A stretch of 63,283 nucleotides of DNA, taken from assembly GCA_937872535.1 (NCBI GenBank), contig CALMTC010000008.1, forward strand, positions 1 through 63,283, in the 5' to 3' direction. Position numbers and translations under genes: made by a program. Of the stretch, positions 41,205 to 51,929 are shown piece by piece. The stretch comes from an uncultured bacterium (GTDB lineage Bacteria; Patescibacteriota; Gracilibacteria; Absconditabacterales; Absconditicoccaceae). The notes below the pieces were generated by a model that saw only the letters and a program-made list of their open reading frames with translations, was not told the origin of the DNA and ran no database searches. Every line of letters begins with the position of its first letter. The stretch's first letter is position 1.

Positions 41205-41669
41205 GAAAAAAACTTTTCAGAAAAACATCGCCCCAAACAAAAACTAATCTTCTGTAAAACTCATAAACTCGAGCTTCGCTAGAGCTCACTTGTCGGATGT
41301 CGGAACCACAGCTTGACCGAAGCCACCAGAAGAGTGATGTAGTCAAGCAGAACAGAGCCGATTCTTTGATGATGAGGCGAGCTTCTAGAAAAAACAAGGG
41401 AAACAAGCCAAAGAAAAAAAGAGCTAGATTGGTGACGACGAGGGGTTTTTTAAGATGAGCATTTATTTTTCAAGCGAAGAGAAGAAAAATAAGAATGCGA
41501 CCTTACTTACGAAGTGTGATTACTTTTTTTACCTGGTAGAAAAAAAGTAATGCCCGTCCGGCAAGGACATAAGGGAAAGATTTTTTCAGAATAAAAGTAT
41601 GGCCCACCCGGCGAGGGATTAAAAAAATTAGATTGTTTTTTGCTGCTGTTTCCAGACCAAAATAATAAT
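41205..41669. other. Gene-free gap with composite repeat
   Basis: 465 bases without a convincing gene. It holds unplaced sequence at 41205-41440 and then the composite palindromic repeat at 41445-41627. Confidence 0.6.
41445..41627. repeat. Composite palindromic repeat, copy 1
   Basis: Blocks in order: TTTTTTAAGATGAG; ATTTATTTTTCAAGCGAAGA then GAAGAAAAATAA (hairpin); CCTTACTTACGAAGTGT; stem ATTACTTTTTTT/AAAAAAAGTAAT (41519-41530, 41540-41551); GCCCGTCCGGCAAGGA; and GGCCCACCCGGCGAGGGATTAAAAAAA. The same blocks appear in order at 54795-55054, where the long stem has changed on both arms. Nature unknown. Confidence 0.65.
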
Positions 41670-42356
41670 CTAGTTCTTCTGAAACACAGCGTAGCAGATT
41701 TTTTTTCCAGTAGCCAAGAACTTTTTTTCGAAGCCAGTGACAATTCAGTGCTGTTCCTCGAGATAAGGAGAATTTCGTAAATCATCAGTCGAGTAGAGGA
41801 GTTTTCACCAGTCTTGATTCATAAACTGAGTGAGTGAATACTGAAAAAAAGCTGGGTCATCAGTTTTGAGCATGATGCGGCCACCAGAAAATAAAATTTT
41901 TTGAAAAATATCCATATAGCGATCAGAGGTAAACCTCCTTTTGGTGTCTTTGTCCTTTGGCCTCGGATCAGGATGCGTAATTCGAATCGCCGAGAGCTCA
42001 TCAGTGTCAAAAATCTGGTCCAAATGCTGCGCAATACCACGCACAAAAGCAACATTTTTTAAATTTTTTTCCTGACTACTGCGAACTGCCCGACAAAGCC
42101 TATCACCCTTGATATCCAGCCCGATAAAATTCTGATTAGGAAACTGCTCAGCAAGTCAAACAGCGTGCTCTCACCTTCCACAGCCAAGCTCGAGAACGAT
42201 GGGATGCTTGTTACCAAAAAATTCACCCCGCTTTCCAAAATGCTCAAAAAGCTTGTTTTCTGCTTGCCCCGCAATTTCTGCACGGGGATTGATAAACGAA
42301 AAATAGTAGTCACACTTCTCCACTTCACTATACAAAAGTTTTTTATTTCTAGCCAT
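41670..42356 (-). CDS. trmB: tRNA (guanine-N7)-methyltransferase
   Basis: A 228-residue TrmB. [34 protein letters not shown] is the SAM-binding core (motifs I and II, two Gly by TGA), VRGIAQHLDQIF follows, and ITHPDPRPKDKDTKRRF is the family-specific block (usual FPDPWPK.RH.KRR). It makes m7G46 in tRNA variable loops. The start is MARNKKLLYS at 42356; an upstream in-frame start would add nine residues. TGAs at NQDWGK and EQHGIVTG are Gly. It is divergent from the helicase gene. Confidence 0.92.
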
Positions 42357-42485
42357 CTGTGTAAACACTACTAAAAAATACAATTTTCACGACTTTATAC
42401 GATTTTTCACTAGTAATTTCAAATAATTTCACTATATATGTCAAGTCCAGTTAACACAACTGTTCTTTTACAATAAAAACAATCA

Positions 42486-44075
42486 ATGAAATTTACAGAA
42501 TTATGATTACAGCCACGATTACTCAAAGCTCTGGATAGTTTGGGTTATCACGATGCTACCCCTATTCAGCAGCAAGTTATAGAGAGTTTTACGAACTGAT
42601 CACATATTGTCGGGCAATCTCAGACTGGTACTGGTAAAACAGCAGCTTTCGTCTTGCCTATCGTCAACACTATCGACCCAAAAGTGAAACATGTTCAGAC
42701 TTTAGTGCTCGTGCCTACGAGAGAGCTTGCGGTCCAGGTCAGAGAAGAATTTTTCAACCTCAGTAAAGGGCTTATCGGTTTTAGATCTGTTGCCGTTTAC
42801 GGAGGAAGTAGAATGGATAGACAGGTCGAAGAGATCAATAAATGAGCTCAAGTTATTGTGGGAACACCAGGAAGAGTTATTGATATGATTGAAAGAGGAA
42901 GAATCAAGACAGGTTCTATCAACTATTTCATTATGGATGAGGTCGATAGAATGCTCGATATGGGATTTGTTGACGATGTAGAGTACATCCGATCAAAAAT
43001 TCCAAAACTCAAGCAGGTGATGAGTTTTTCAGCTACGATCACACCAGAGCTCAGAGGAATTCTCCACAAGCATATTGGTGACAACTACACATCGATCAAA
43101 ATCGCTCAAGAAGTGGTAGTCGACAAGGTTGATCACTCTTTTATGGACGCTCCTCATTTCAAAAAATTTGAACTTCTGGCAAAATATCTTCGTGAACATA
43201 AAGATCAAAAGGTCGTCATTTTTACGCAGACTAAATTGATGACGGACGATCTCACTCAGACTCTCAGAAAAGAAGGCTTTGATGCTCTTGCTCTTCACGG
43301 TGACATTAGACAGCGAGAAAGAATGCAGACGATCAAAAAACTCAAAGACAATACAGCTCAGATCCTCGTAGCGACAGATGTTGCAAGTCGTGGGCTCAAT
43401 CTTAAAAATATTGCTCTGGTCGTAAACTACGATGTACCTCAGGATCCAGAAAGCTATGTCCATAGAATTGGAAGAACAGCGAGAGCTGGTCAGACTGGTA
43501 AGGCGATCATGTTTGTCGATAAGTCAGAGTACAAGTACCTCGAAGGTATCGAGAAAAGAAACAAGATCAGAATCAAGAAAATAGACGAACACGGTAAAGA
43601 AATGGAAAGACCAATGAGCCAAGGTAGAGGAGGAGACTGATGAAGACCAGCTCGAAGCCGTGGTAGAAGCAGAGGAAGCTACTCATCTGGAGGTAGAAGT
43701 TCTGGTGGCTACAGCGGTAGCTCATCAAGAGGCTCATCTGGAGGAGGCTACTTCGCCAACAAAGCCGGAAAAGAAGGTTTCTCTATAAGAAAATCCGCTA
43801 GTCCATCAAAAGACGGCGAGAAAAAATATTTCTCTTCAGTCGAAGGCTCTAGATCTCACGAAGGCTCTTCAAGAAGATTCGGCTCATCGGACAGAGGCTC
43901 TTCAAGATGATGATCATCAAGATCATACTGATCAAGCGCTCGCCCATCATCAGACAGATCGTCTGGCGGCTACAGCAAAAGATCAGAAGGTCATTCTTCA
44001 TCAAGATCATCGAGCAGACCATCCTCATCATCTGCTCGCTCTAGCGCTCCGAGAAGAAGATCCCCAAGCAAGTAA
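42486..44075 (+). CDS. DEAD-box RNA helicase with RG/SR-rich tail
   Basis: A 529-residue helicase. It has motif Q (ATPIQQQ), Walker A SQTGTGKT, PTRELA, TPGRVID, DEVD (in place of DEAD), SAT, and the second RecA domain with VATDVASRGLN and HRIGRTARAGQTG. After about residue 380 the tail is Gly/Arg/Ser-rich (RGGDGGRPARSRG and many SSRGSS/SSGG repeats), with Gly encoded by both GGN and TGA. Such tails bind RNA and help cold-shock or ribosome-assembly helicases. The tail's repeats make this region prone to slippage. Ends at TAA 44073. Confidence 0.93.
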
Positions 44076-44208
44076 AAAAATATTTCCTAAAATTATAAAA
44101 AAAATTATCCTGGCGGAAGCTAGGATTTTTTTGATGTGTAAGAGCTAGAAGGTTGAAAAGCGGGGAGGAATGATTAGAGTGATGGTGATTTAGTATGTAA
44201 TTTTCTCA

Positions 44209-46908
44209 ATGCTAGAATCAGAAACGCGTAAAATTATTGATCAAAAACTAAAAAGAGTCGGTCGAGATGTGACTAATCCAAGACAGGTAGTGGCAGAGTT
44301 TTTGGTGAAAAAATGATCTCAATCACTTTATGTGGATTATGTTTTGCTAGATAGTGATGGCACTGTTTTGGCTGTGATAGAGGCGAAAAAGTTTTCTAGA
44401 TCAGCGAGAGACTGAGAACATCAAGCTCTTGAGTATGCTCAACTTATTGCAGGACAGCAAGATTTTATGCCTTTTGTGTTTTTATCGAATGGTAAAGAAA
44501 TTTATTATATTCCAGCTTTGGATCATGAACCTATAAGAAAAGTACAAACATTTTTTACATTGAGTGATTTAAGCAGATTAAAAATTTTACATAAAATAAG
44601 AAGGTCTCCTTTAAGTGAAAAAATAAATCCTGATATTTGTGGAAGGCACTATCAACAAGCTGCGATCAAAAGTATATTGGAGTGAGCTGAAATGGGGAGA
44701 AGAAAATTTCTACTTGTAATGGCTACAGGTACTTGAAAGACAAGAGTAGCAATGGGTTTGATAGATGTAATGTTGAGAACACACAATGCTCAAAAAATTC
44801 TTTTTCTTACTGATAGAACCTCTTTGAGAAATCAGGCACGCGATGAATGATTTAACGAATTTTTGCCTAGTGAACCAAATACACAGATAATATCAGGAAA
44901 AACTGATGATACTGCAAGATTATATAGTGCAACATATCAAACATTGATCAACTACTTGGATAAATATAGTAGCGGATTTTTTGATATGATTATTGTCGAT
45001 GAAGTTCATAGAAGTATTTATGGAGAATGGAAAGCGATCCTAGATCATTTTGATTGTTATCAGGTCTGATTGACTGCAACTCCTGTAGATTTTATAGAGA
45101 AAAGTACCTACAAAGCATTTGATTGTCATGAAAAATGACCTCAGTACAATTACTGACTTGAAGAAGCTGTGGCAGAATGATATCTCGTGCCATACAAAGT
45201 TCTCATGGCAAGAACGCAATTTCAAATTCAATGAATCAAAGGACATCAGCTGCCAAAAGCTTTGAGAGACCAGCTGATAAAAGAATGAAAAAATCCTGAG
45301 GATTATAACTTTGAAGGATCTCAGATAGGAAAACTCATTGATAATAAAGATACGAATAGAGCTGTTGTCAGAGAATTTATGGAGCAAGCCTATACGATTG
45401 AAGATGGGCTTCCTGGCAAGTCGATAATTTTTGCTATGAACCAAAAACATGCCGAAAATCTCCAAAAGACTTTTGAGGAACTATATCCCCATCTGCGTCA
45501 TTTTTCAGTAGTTATAACTTCCAATGTAGAAAAAGCCGATGAATTGCTTGCAGATTTCAAAGCCTATAAAACAGAGAAAAAATACAGAGTGGCTATTTCT
45601 GTCGATATGATGGACACTGGTATCAATGTGCTAGAAGTGGTAAATTTAGTTTTTGCTAAGAAGGTACTTTCTGAAGCTAAATTCCGACAGATGGTGTGAA
45701 GAGGAACGAGATTGCGCCCAGATATCTTTGGTCCAGGTCAGGATAAAAAAGATTTTTTAATTATTGATTTTGCACTGAATTTTGATGAGGATCATGCTTT
45801 CAAAAATCCATGAATAAGACCACTTTCTTTGCAACAGCAGTACTTTGAACTCCAGCTTGAACTGCTGAAACTTTATGAAAATAGAAAAGATACGAAATCT
45901 TTTGATCGTACAAAAAAAATAATTCTGGCTATAATCAAAGGTCTACATGAAAATGATGAACTATTGGAATATCACGATTTGATTAGTATGATTGTCGCAG
46001 GAAGAATTTGGGATAATGTAGCAATTAATCCTTATGAACAGCTACAAAAATTAGCCCCTTTGATGAGATATCGAGATGAGAATACTGCTGATGAGTTAAG
46101 GTTTTTGATCAAGTGTGATAGGTTGGTCATTGCTGTAATCAAAAGTGAAGATACCACAGACTTGTCAAATAGTGTTGCGACAGATATCAATTCTTTATCA
46201 CTCAATATCTCAAAAATACAAGCTCAGCAAGATTTGATTGTTTGGGTTCTCAAACCAGCTTTTTGGGAGGAGTTAACGATTGAAAATATTGAACTGATAA
46301 AAAAAGAGTTTACTAAACTCATGAAATATAAAAACATAAAGAAGAAAGGGATGCTAGAGACAGATATTGATGATTTTGTGATAGAACGCAGATGGATTGA
46401 ATATGCTGAAGGTAAGAAAATGCAGTCTGATAAATACCGAGCCTTGTTTGTAGATGAGCTTGAAAATCTGACTCGTAGTAATAATGCTCTTCAGAAAATA
46501 ATTGAAGATGAAGAACCTACAGATAAAGAATGGATTGAGCTTGAAAATATGTTAGAGCAGTCTGAGTATCATTTGAATAGTTTCACTGTAAGAAGAGCAT
46601 TGGGTAGACCATTATTGACTATGAAGCAACTGATAAAAATAGCATTGAGAAGAATATCGTTACCAGACTGGGAAAAAGAAGTAGTCAAGATCTTTGAGGA
46701 ATTTTTACATCATAACAATTTCTCAAGTCATCAAATCAGATTCCTTCAGATCGTAAAATCATTACTGATCCAGAAAAAAACTGTCAGCAAAGACGATTTC
46801 TATGGACCTACATTTGAGGGTACACTTGGTATAGGTGCGTATGATAGATTTTTTAAGGAAGCTGAGCAGAAAGTGGTAGAGGGATTGGTGGAGAGATTTA
46901 GGGTGTAG
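44209..46908 (+). CDS. hsdR: Type I restriction endonuclease subunit R
   Basis: An 899-residue HsdR. The N-terminus has the PD-(D/E)xK nuclease core ([21 protein letters not shown]). The translocase has Walker A MATGTGKTRVA (one Gly by TGA), [23 protein letters not shown] (DEAH-type box), GLTATP and the second domain DMMDTGIN...GRGTRLRPD. It is the motor/nuclease of an HsdRMS complex. It stands about 3.8 kb from hsdS and 5.8 kb from hsdM. Its last 16 codons recur downstream at 48009-48056. Confidence 0.93.
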
Positions 46909-47001
46909 TAGTTTATATGAGAATGTTTATTCTTGTCTTGCCTTGAAAAATTTGCTCATAGATATATAGTATGTATCATTTTAGATCAAAAAAGTGTGAA
47001 G

Positions 47002-47985
47002 ATGGTAGAAGATCAGATTCTTATTTATAATGTTGATGGAAATATTTTTGTTGATGTAATGATTGAGTGAGATAGTGTATGGCTCAATATAGAACAAATG
47101 GCATTGCTTTTTGGAAAATCTCGTTCTACTATCAATGAACATATTCTCAATATATTTGAGGAGTGAGAGCTATTGGAAACTAATGTTTTACAGAAAATCG
47201 GAAATACCGATTTTCAGCAAAAACAGATAAACTACTATAATCTCGATATGGTTCTAGCTGTATGATATCGTGTTAGATCTAAGCAGGGTATTTTGTTTAG
47301 AAATTGGGCTAGTGAAAGACTTAAGGAATATCTTATTCAGTGATTTTCTCTCAATGAGAAAAAGTTAAAATCAGGTAAACCAACGGAATATTTTGATAGA
47401 CTTCAAGAGAAACTTAGGGAAATTAGACTCTCTGAGAGGCTTTTTTATCAGAAGATAAAAGATATTTACACAACTAGTATTGATTATGATCCGAGTGATG
47501 AAAAGACAATAGCTTTTTTCAAGGTGATCCAAAATAAGTTGCTTTGGGCGATAAGTGAGGAAACTGCTGCAGAACTAGTCTATCATAGGGTGGATGCTGA
47601 GCTTCCTTTTGTTGGGATGCAATCTTACGATAAAAAATCTGAAAAAGAGATCACAAAAAAAGATGTCTCTGTAGCAAAAAATTATCTCAATGAAGAAGAG
47701 ATAAAAGTACTTTGACTTCTGGTAGAGCAATATCTTGCTTTTGCTGAGAGCATGGCACAAGCACAGATACCCATGAAAATGAGTGATCGAATAGAGAGAT
47801 TAGATGTTATACTTGAGCTTAATAAGAAAAATATTCTCACTCATGCTGGTACTATATCTCACAAGTTAGCTATGGAGAAGGCTGATATAGAGTATGGTAA
47901 ATTTAAAGATAAACAGAGGCTTTTGGAAAAGAAAGAGAGTATGGAGGAGCTGGTTGAAGATATAAAGATGTTAATAAAAAAATAA
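47002..47985 (+). CDS. RhuM-family virulence/defence protein
   Basis: A 327-residue protein of the Virulence_RhuM family. It begins QILIYNVDGNIFVDVMIEGDSVWLNIEQMALLFGKSRSTINEHILNIF, the DNA-binding-like N-terminal domain (..tVWLtq.qmAeLF..s..tis.Hi.NI...gEL), then YYNLDMVLAVGYRVRSKQGILFRNWAS, and a C-terminal Fic-like region (FVGMQSYDKKSEKEITKKDV). This family sits inside type I RM loci in many bacteria; its role is unresolved. The start is ATG 47002. TGAs encode conserved glycines such as EEGELLE and AVGYRV. Confidence 0.85.
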
Positions 47986-48008
47986 TTTGGTTGATATACT
48001 TTAGAGAA

Positions 48009-48056
48009 GAGGAGCAGAAAGTGGTAGAGGGGCTAGTGGAGAGATTTAGGGTGTAA
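48009..48056 (+). repeat. Duplicated 3' end of hsdR
   Basis: The sequence encodes [16 protein letters not shown] then TAA, against [16 protein letters not shown] then TAG at the end of hsdR (46861-46908). The DNA differs at a few positions. It is probably the remnant of a second hsdR allele. Confidence 0.75.
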
Positions 48057-48098
48057 AAGAAAAACTCCCTGATTGGGAGTTAAACTTTCCTTTGTAAA

Positions 48099-48302
48099 TT
48101 ACTGAGTATGGCAAGCATTAGAGCAATAGTAGCATCCATTTGCTTGTGGGAAATACTTCTTTTCCTCTTGTACAGCGGTTTTACAACTCGTGTGCTCTCA
48201 AAGATTTATTCTATTGGCTGGTTCAGGTAGTCTGCTACATGTGTTTGTATGAACTTCATGGTCTCAATTGAACTGAGGATTTTTGTTGACATAATAGATC
48301 AT
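48099..48302 (-). CDS. Small Cys-rich hypothetical protein
   Basis: A 67-residue protein, MIYYVNKNPQFNGDHEVHTNTC..., ending FPQANGCYYCSNACHTQ. Four to five cysteines and two histidines could bind zinc or form disulfides. It resembles short proteins seen next to DUF2188 genes in other CPR genomes; I cannot name a family. Two TGAs (FNGDHE, NLGEHT) are Gly. It lies downstream of the DUF2188 gene on the same strand (27-base gap). Confidence 0.55.
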
Positions 48303-48329
48303 TATTTTTTTTATAAAAAATTAAAAATA

Positions 48330-48557
48330 TTAGTTTTCTGGAGGAAACGGATCGTTACCGTATGAGTTTCTGAATCATATTTTCCCATCCAGATTTTGCA
48401 CAAGCATTTCTAGTCATTGATTCTTTGCGATTTGTCTTGCTGTTTCTATTGCTTCTTGTTTTGTTTCTGTATGAGCACTGTCTCTTGTAGCTCAAGGTTT
48501 GTGAACTCTTCGATCTCCGTTTTTGTCAGGAGATACTCGTAATTGTTTGCTTGTCAT
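48330..48557 (-). CDS. DUF2188 protein
   Basis: A 75-residue protein: QLRVSPDKNGDRRVHKPGATRDSAHTETKQEAIETARQIAKNQGLEMLVQNLDGKIGFRNSYGNDPFPP. This is the DUF2188 pattern (v.P...gW.vk..g..ra....tk.eAi..ar.iak....el.ih..dG.i....syG.DP.PP). Function unknown. TGA codes for Gly in KPGATR, NQGLEM and GKIGFR. It is divergent from the LexA-like operon and shares the 170-base control region. Confidence 0.82.
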
Positions 48558-48624
48558 GTTCGATATGTGTTAATAATGTAAACTCCTTTGAATATATTAA
48601 ACTGTAATGTGAAATCAAGAGATA

Positions 48625-48639
48625 GTTAATATTATTAAC
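48625..48639. promoter_or_regulatory. Perfect palindrome in the divergent control region
   Basis: GTTAATATTATTAAC, a perfect 15-base inverted repeat between the divergent DUF2188 and LexA-like genes. It is a candidate operator for one of them. Confidence 0.5.
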
Positions 48640-48665
48640 CTAGATGTGAAATATTTAAAGTCTGT

Positions 48666-48700
48666 TGTAAATAGATTGTTTTTATTTACATTATTATAAT
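48666..48700 (+). promoter_or_regulatory. Candidate LexA-like operator and -10 box
   Basis: TGTAAAT (48666-48672) and ATTTACA (48684-48690) form an inverted repeat with an 11-base gap. A TATAAT at 48695-48700 lies 28 bases before the ATG at 48728. A repressor bound here would block the promoter. The match is to dyad symmetry only, not to a known LexA box. Confidence 0.55.
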
Positions 48701-48727
48701 CTTTTAGTTTACTATTATTCGACGATT

Positions 48728-49351
48728 ATGTTTAATACTCTTTCTGCACAGCAAAAGAAGATATGGGACTACTATTATGACTACTATAAAAAGAATTGAG
48801 TTTGCCCAACATATGCTGATGCTGCTGAGTTCTTCGAAATATCTACAGCTGGTGTATTTAAACATGTTATTAATTTAGAAAAGCTTGGGTATTTATATAG
48901 AAGTGCTTCCTGAGTAGTTAGTTTATTCTTGAGTAATTTATCTAGGGTTAAGGTTATCGCCAAAGCTTCATGTGGATATGGGAATAATATAAGTGATGTA
49001 GATATAGAAGAGTATTCTGATTCTCATCAAGAAATTGAGGTTCCTAGTGCTATGATTAAAAATTGAGATGCTTGATATGCTTTGATTGCTGAATGAGACA
49101 GTATGAAAGATATTTGAATTAATAATTGAGATTATTTGGTCATAAAGTATCAAAGTTTTGCCCAGAATGGAGATATTGTTGTCGCCATAATTAAAGATGG
49201 GTTTGAAGAAAAAGCTACAATTAAACAGTATTGGAAAGGTCCTCAAGAAATATTAAAACCTAAAAATTCTTTGTTTAGACCTATTATTCTTGATGAGAAT
49301 ACACAGGCAGAGATAAGATGAAAGCTTGTTTGAGTAATAAGAAAATATTAA
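48728..49351 (+). CDS. LexA-like self-cleaving transcription repressor
   Basis: A 207-residue protein. Residues 1-65 form a winged helix (YYKKNGVCPTYADAAEFFEISTAGVFKHV), as in LexA. Residues about 75-205 form an S24 peptidase: ASCGYG with a Cys82-Gly83 cleavage bond as in UmuD (LexA has Ala-Gly), AEGDSM with Ser125, and ATIKQYW with Lys166. These are the family's Ser/Lys dyad. It probably represses the operon it heads and is relieved by DNA damage through RecA. TGAs encode Gly in KNGDAG and EGDSM. The next gene starts 27 bases on. Confidence 0.88.
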
Positions 49352-49378
49352 TTTAAAATTTATTTAACTATACCTAAT

Positions 49379-50722
49379 ATGGAAGAAGATATTGCTCCAA
49401 GTGATTTAAATAAACAGAATTCTAGTGAAGATGTTACGGCTATTTTGAATGAATTAGTGCTTGAGAAACAAAAAGCTGAAAATATATTAAATATGTTGAA
49501 AAGCTTAACTGCAAACTGAGAAGTTTATAAAGATATTTTTGAAACCATAGAAAAGGAGGTGAAAGGAACTTATGATTCTATTAAATCAACAAAGTCACTA
49601 AATACAAAATTTTATAATGATCTCTTGCAACAACAAGAAGAGATTTCATCTTCTTTAGAAAGAGCTAGAGGATTTTTGAATGAATCTAAAGTAATACAAA
49701 AAAATATAGGAGATATAGAGAAGAATCTTAAATGAAGAGAGAATAATGTATGAATTGTTAAAGATAATGTGTTACAGATAAGAAAAGATGCAAATGATTT
49801 GAAATCGAAAATAAAAAAGGAATTAGATCAAACAATAAAGATATGAAAAGAAGTAGATGTTGTTTTGAATAAGATTAAAGATAATAAAGTTATGGCAAAT
49901 CAAATGATTTCTTATATCCAAACTGTCAATAATCAAGCAAAAACTAATCAACTTCAAATAAATAAATTGTTAGAACAATGAAAACAATCCTTGGGTACTA
50001 TAAAAGCACAAGAGAACTGAGTCAATTCTTTTTTTAATCAGTCGAATCAAAAAACCAAAGATATTCTATCTTGGCATGATAAGATATTTAATCCTTGATG
50101 AATAAAAGAAAAAATCTTACAAATTGATTCTAAGATAAAAAATAATCAGATATTGATAGAAAATCAGTTATCGCAGGCTAGTTCTAATAGGCTTACAAAT
50201 GCTTTAAGAGAGAGATTAAATAAGATTGAAAATGCTCTTTGGTATTGGAAATTCGGAGTTATAATGATTTCTTCTATACTATTTTTATTTAGTCTTGTAA
50301 GGTATTTTTGTTCAGAAGAGAATAGTAAGTTTGATCTTTTGCAAAATATAGAACTCATGTATCCAGCTATTTTTCTATTGATATTTTTTGTATTACAGTA
50401 TGTAAGAACAAATAAATTTTATGAAGAATATTATTTTAAGTATATCTCTGCATTCTGATTGCCTGCTTACTTTGAACTATTAGAGTCAAAGGACGATAAG
50501 CAAGCTGTAAATTATCTGATTGATACAATTGAAAGGATCCATGCTAATCCAGCCAAAGAGATAAATCAGAATTCAAAAGATACGGTTTTTGATTATGTCA
50601 TAGAATGAATTAAGTGATTTTTTTGACATAAGAAACTAGATCTTAATAAGATTGTAAAAGATTTAACAAAAGAACAGCTTTGAGAAATTTTTGAATACCT
50701 CCAGCAAAAGGTGATAAAATAA
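49379..50722 (+). CDS. Coiled-coil membrane protein of the RM operon
   Basis: A 447-residue protein of unknown family. Residues 1-280 are almost wholly helical with heptad spacing (long coiled coil: VLEKQKAENILNML, IEKNLKGRENNVG, KIKDNKVMANQMI). Two membrane helices follow (about 290-308 FGVIMISSILFLFSLVRYF, 326-345 ELMYPAIFLLIFFVLQYV), then a cytosolic tail of 100 residues. Coiled coil plus two helices recalls defence effectors that act at the membrane. It lies between a LexA-like repressor and hsdS with 27-base gaps each side. TGAs (e.g. NGEV, LKGREN, NPGGIKE) are Gly. Confidence 0.65.
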
Positions 50723-50749
50723 TTTTCAATTTATTCTATTCGGATAACA

Positions 50750-51844
50750 ATGACCCAATATTACCCTTTTTCAAAAGTTATATCTGATAATACTTGATGA
50801 AATCCTAAAATAAAAAAGGAAGATTATTTTGATTACTGAAAATTTCCTATAGTAGATCAATGACAGCAATTTATTTGAGGTTATACGAATGATGAAAATT
50901 TATTGTGTGAAGCTTCTTTGCCATGTATTATTTTTTGAGATCATACCAGAGTTTTTAAGTATATAGATTTTCCTTTTGCTATATGAGCTGATGGTGTTAA
51001 GGTATTAGAGTGTTCTGATAAACTAGATACAAAGTATGTCTACTATTTTCTTAGACAAGTTAGATTGGGTTGAAAGGAGGGCTATAATAGAAACTTTAAA
51101 TACTTAAAGGAGATTTCTATCCCCCTTCCCCCTCTCGCCACCCAGCAATCCATCGCCTCCAAGCTAGACCAGATACAGAGCTTGATAGATCTCAAGAAAG
51201 ATGCGATTAGCAAGACGCAGGAGCTGACGAAGTCTGTGTTTTTGGAGATGTTTGGTGATCCTATGAGGAACGAGAAGGGCTGGGAGGTGAGGAAATTGAT
51301 GGATGTGTGTGATGTGAGAGACTGAACTCATGATTCTCCGAAATATCAAACTTCGTGATATCCTTTGATTACTTCAAAGAATATAAAAAATTGAGCAATA
51401 GATTTTTCTGATTTGAATTATATTTCTGAAGAAGATTATGATGCAATTAATAGAAGATCTAATGTAGATGATTGAGATATTTTGATGCCTATGATTTGAA
51501 CTATTTGAAATCCTGTTATTGTGAAAAAAAATAGAGACTTTGCTATAAAAAATGTTGCTCTGATGAAATTTTCCAAACCATGATTGGTTAATAGTTATTT
51601 ATTGTGATTGCTGAATAGTTGTTACTTGGCTCATAAAGTGTCTGAAAATCATAAATGATGAACTCAAAAATTCATGTCGTTATGAGATATTAGGTGATTA
51701 GAGATCCCTCTTCCACCTCTTCCTCTCCAGCAACAGTTCGCTGATAGAGTCGAAAAAATCCAGCAGATGCTCGATGAGCAGAAGCTAGCGTTGTCGAAGC
51801 TGGAGGAGTTGTTTCAGGCCACGATGCAGGAGTGCTTTGGGTAG
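50750..51844 (+). CDS. hsdS: Type I restriction-modification specificity subunit S
   Basis: A 364-residue HsdS. It has two target-recognition domains, each followed by a conserved helix: ISIPLPPLATQQSIASKLDQIQSLIDLKK and LEIPLPPLPLQQQFADRVEKIQQMLDEQK are the two IPLPPL spacer helices. TRD1 is about 1-120, TRD2 about 175-325. The TRDs are TGA-rich and A+T-rich; the spacer helices are coded by distinctly G+C-richer, TGA-free DNA. That is the mosaic expected of recombining specificity genes. It ends with TAG. Confidence 0.92.
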
Positions 51845-51850
51845 GGTTGA

Positions 51851-51884
51851 AATTTTTTCTTATTTTTGTCCGTAGTTTTCTTTG
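51851..51884. repeat. Third copy of the T-tract/GTCCRTAGTTTTC element
   Basis: ATTTTTTCTTATTTTTGTCC then GTAGTTTTCTTTG directly after hsdS. Related to 105-150 and 29671-29704. It may serve as an intrinsic-terminator-like or leader element. Confidence 0.5.
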
Positions 51885-51929
51885 ATTCGTTTCGTATGGT
51901 AGTGTTTGATTTATCTGTTTATCCTTTTC

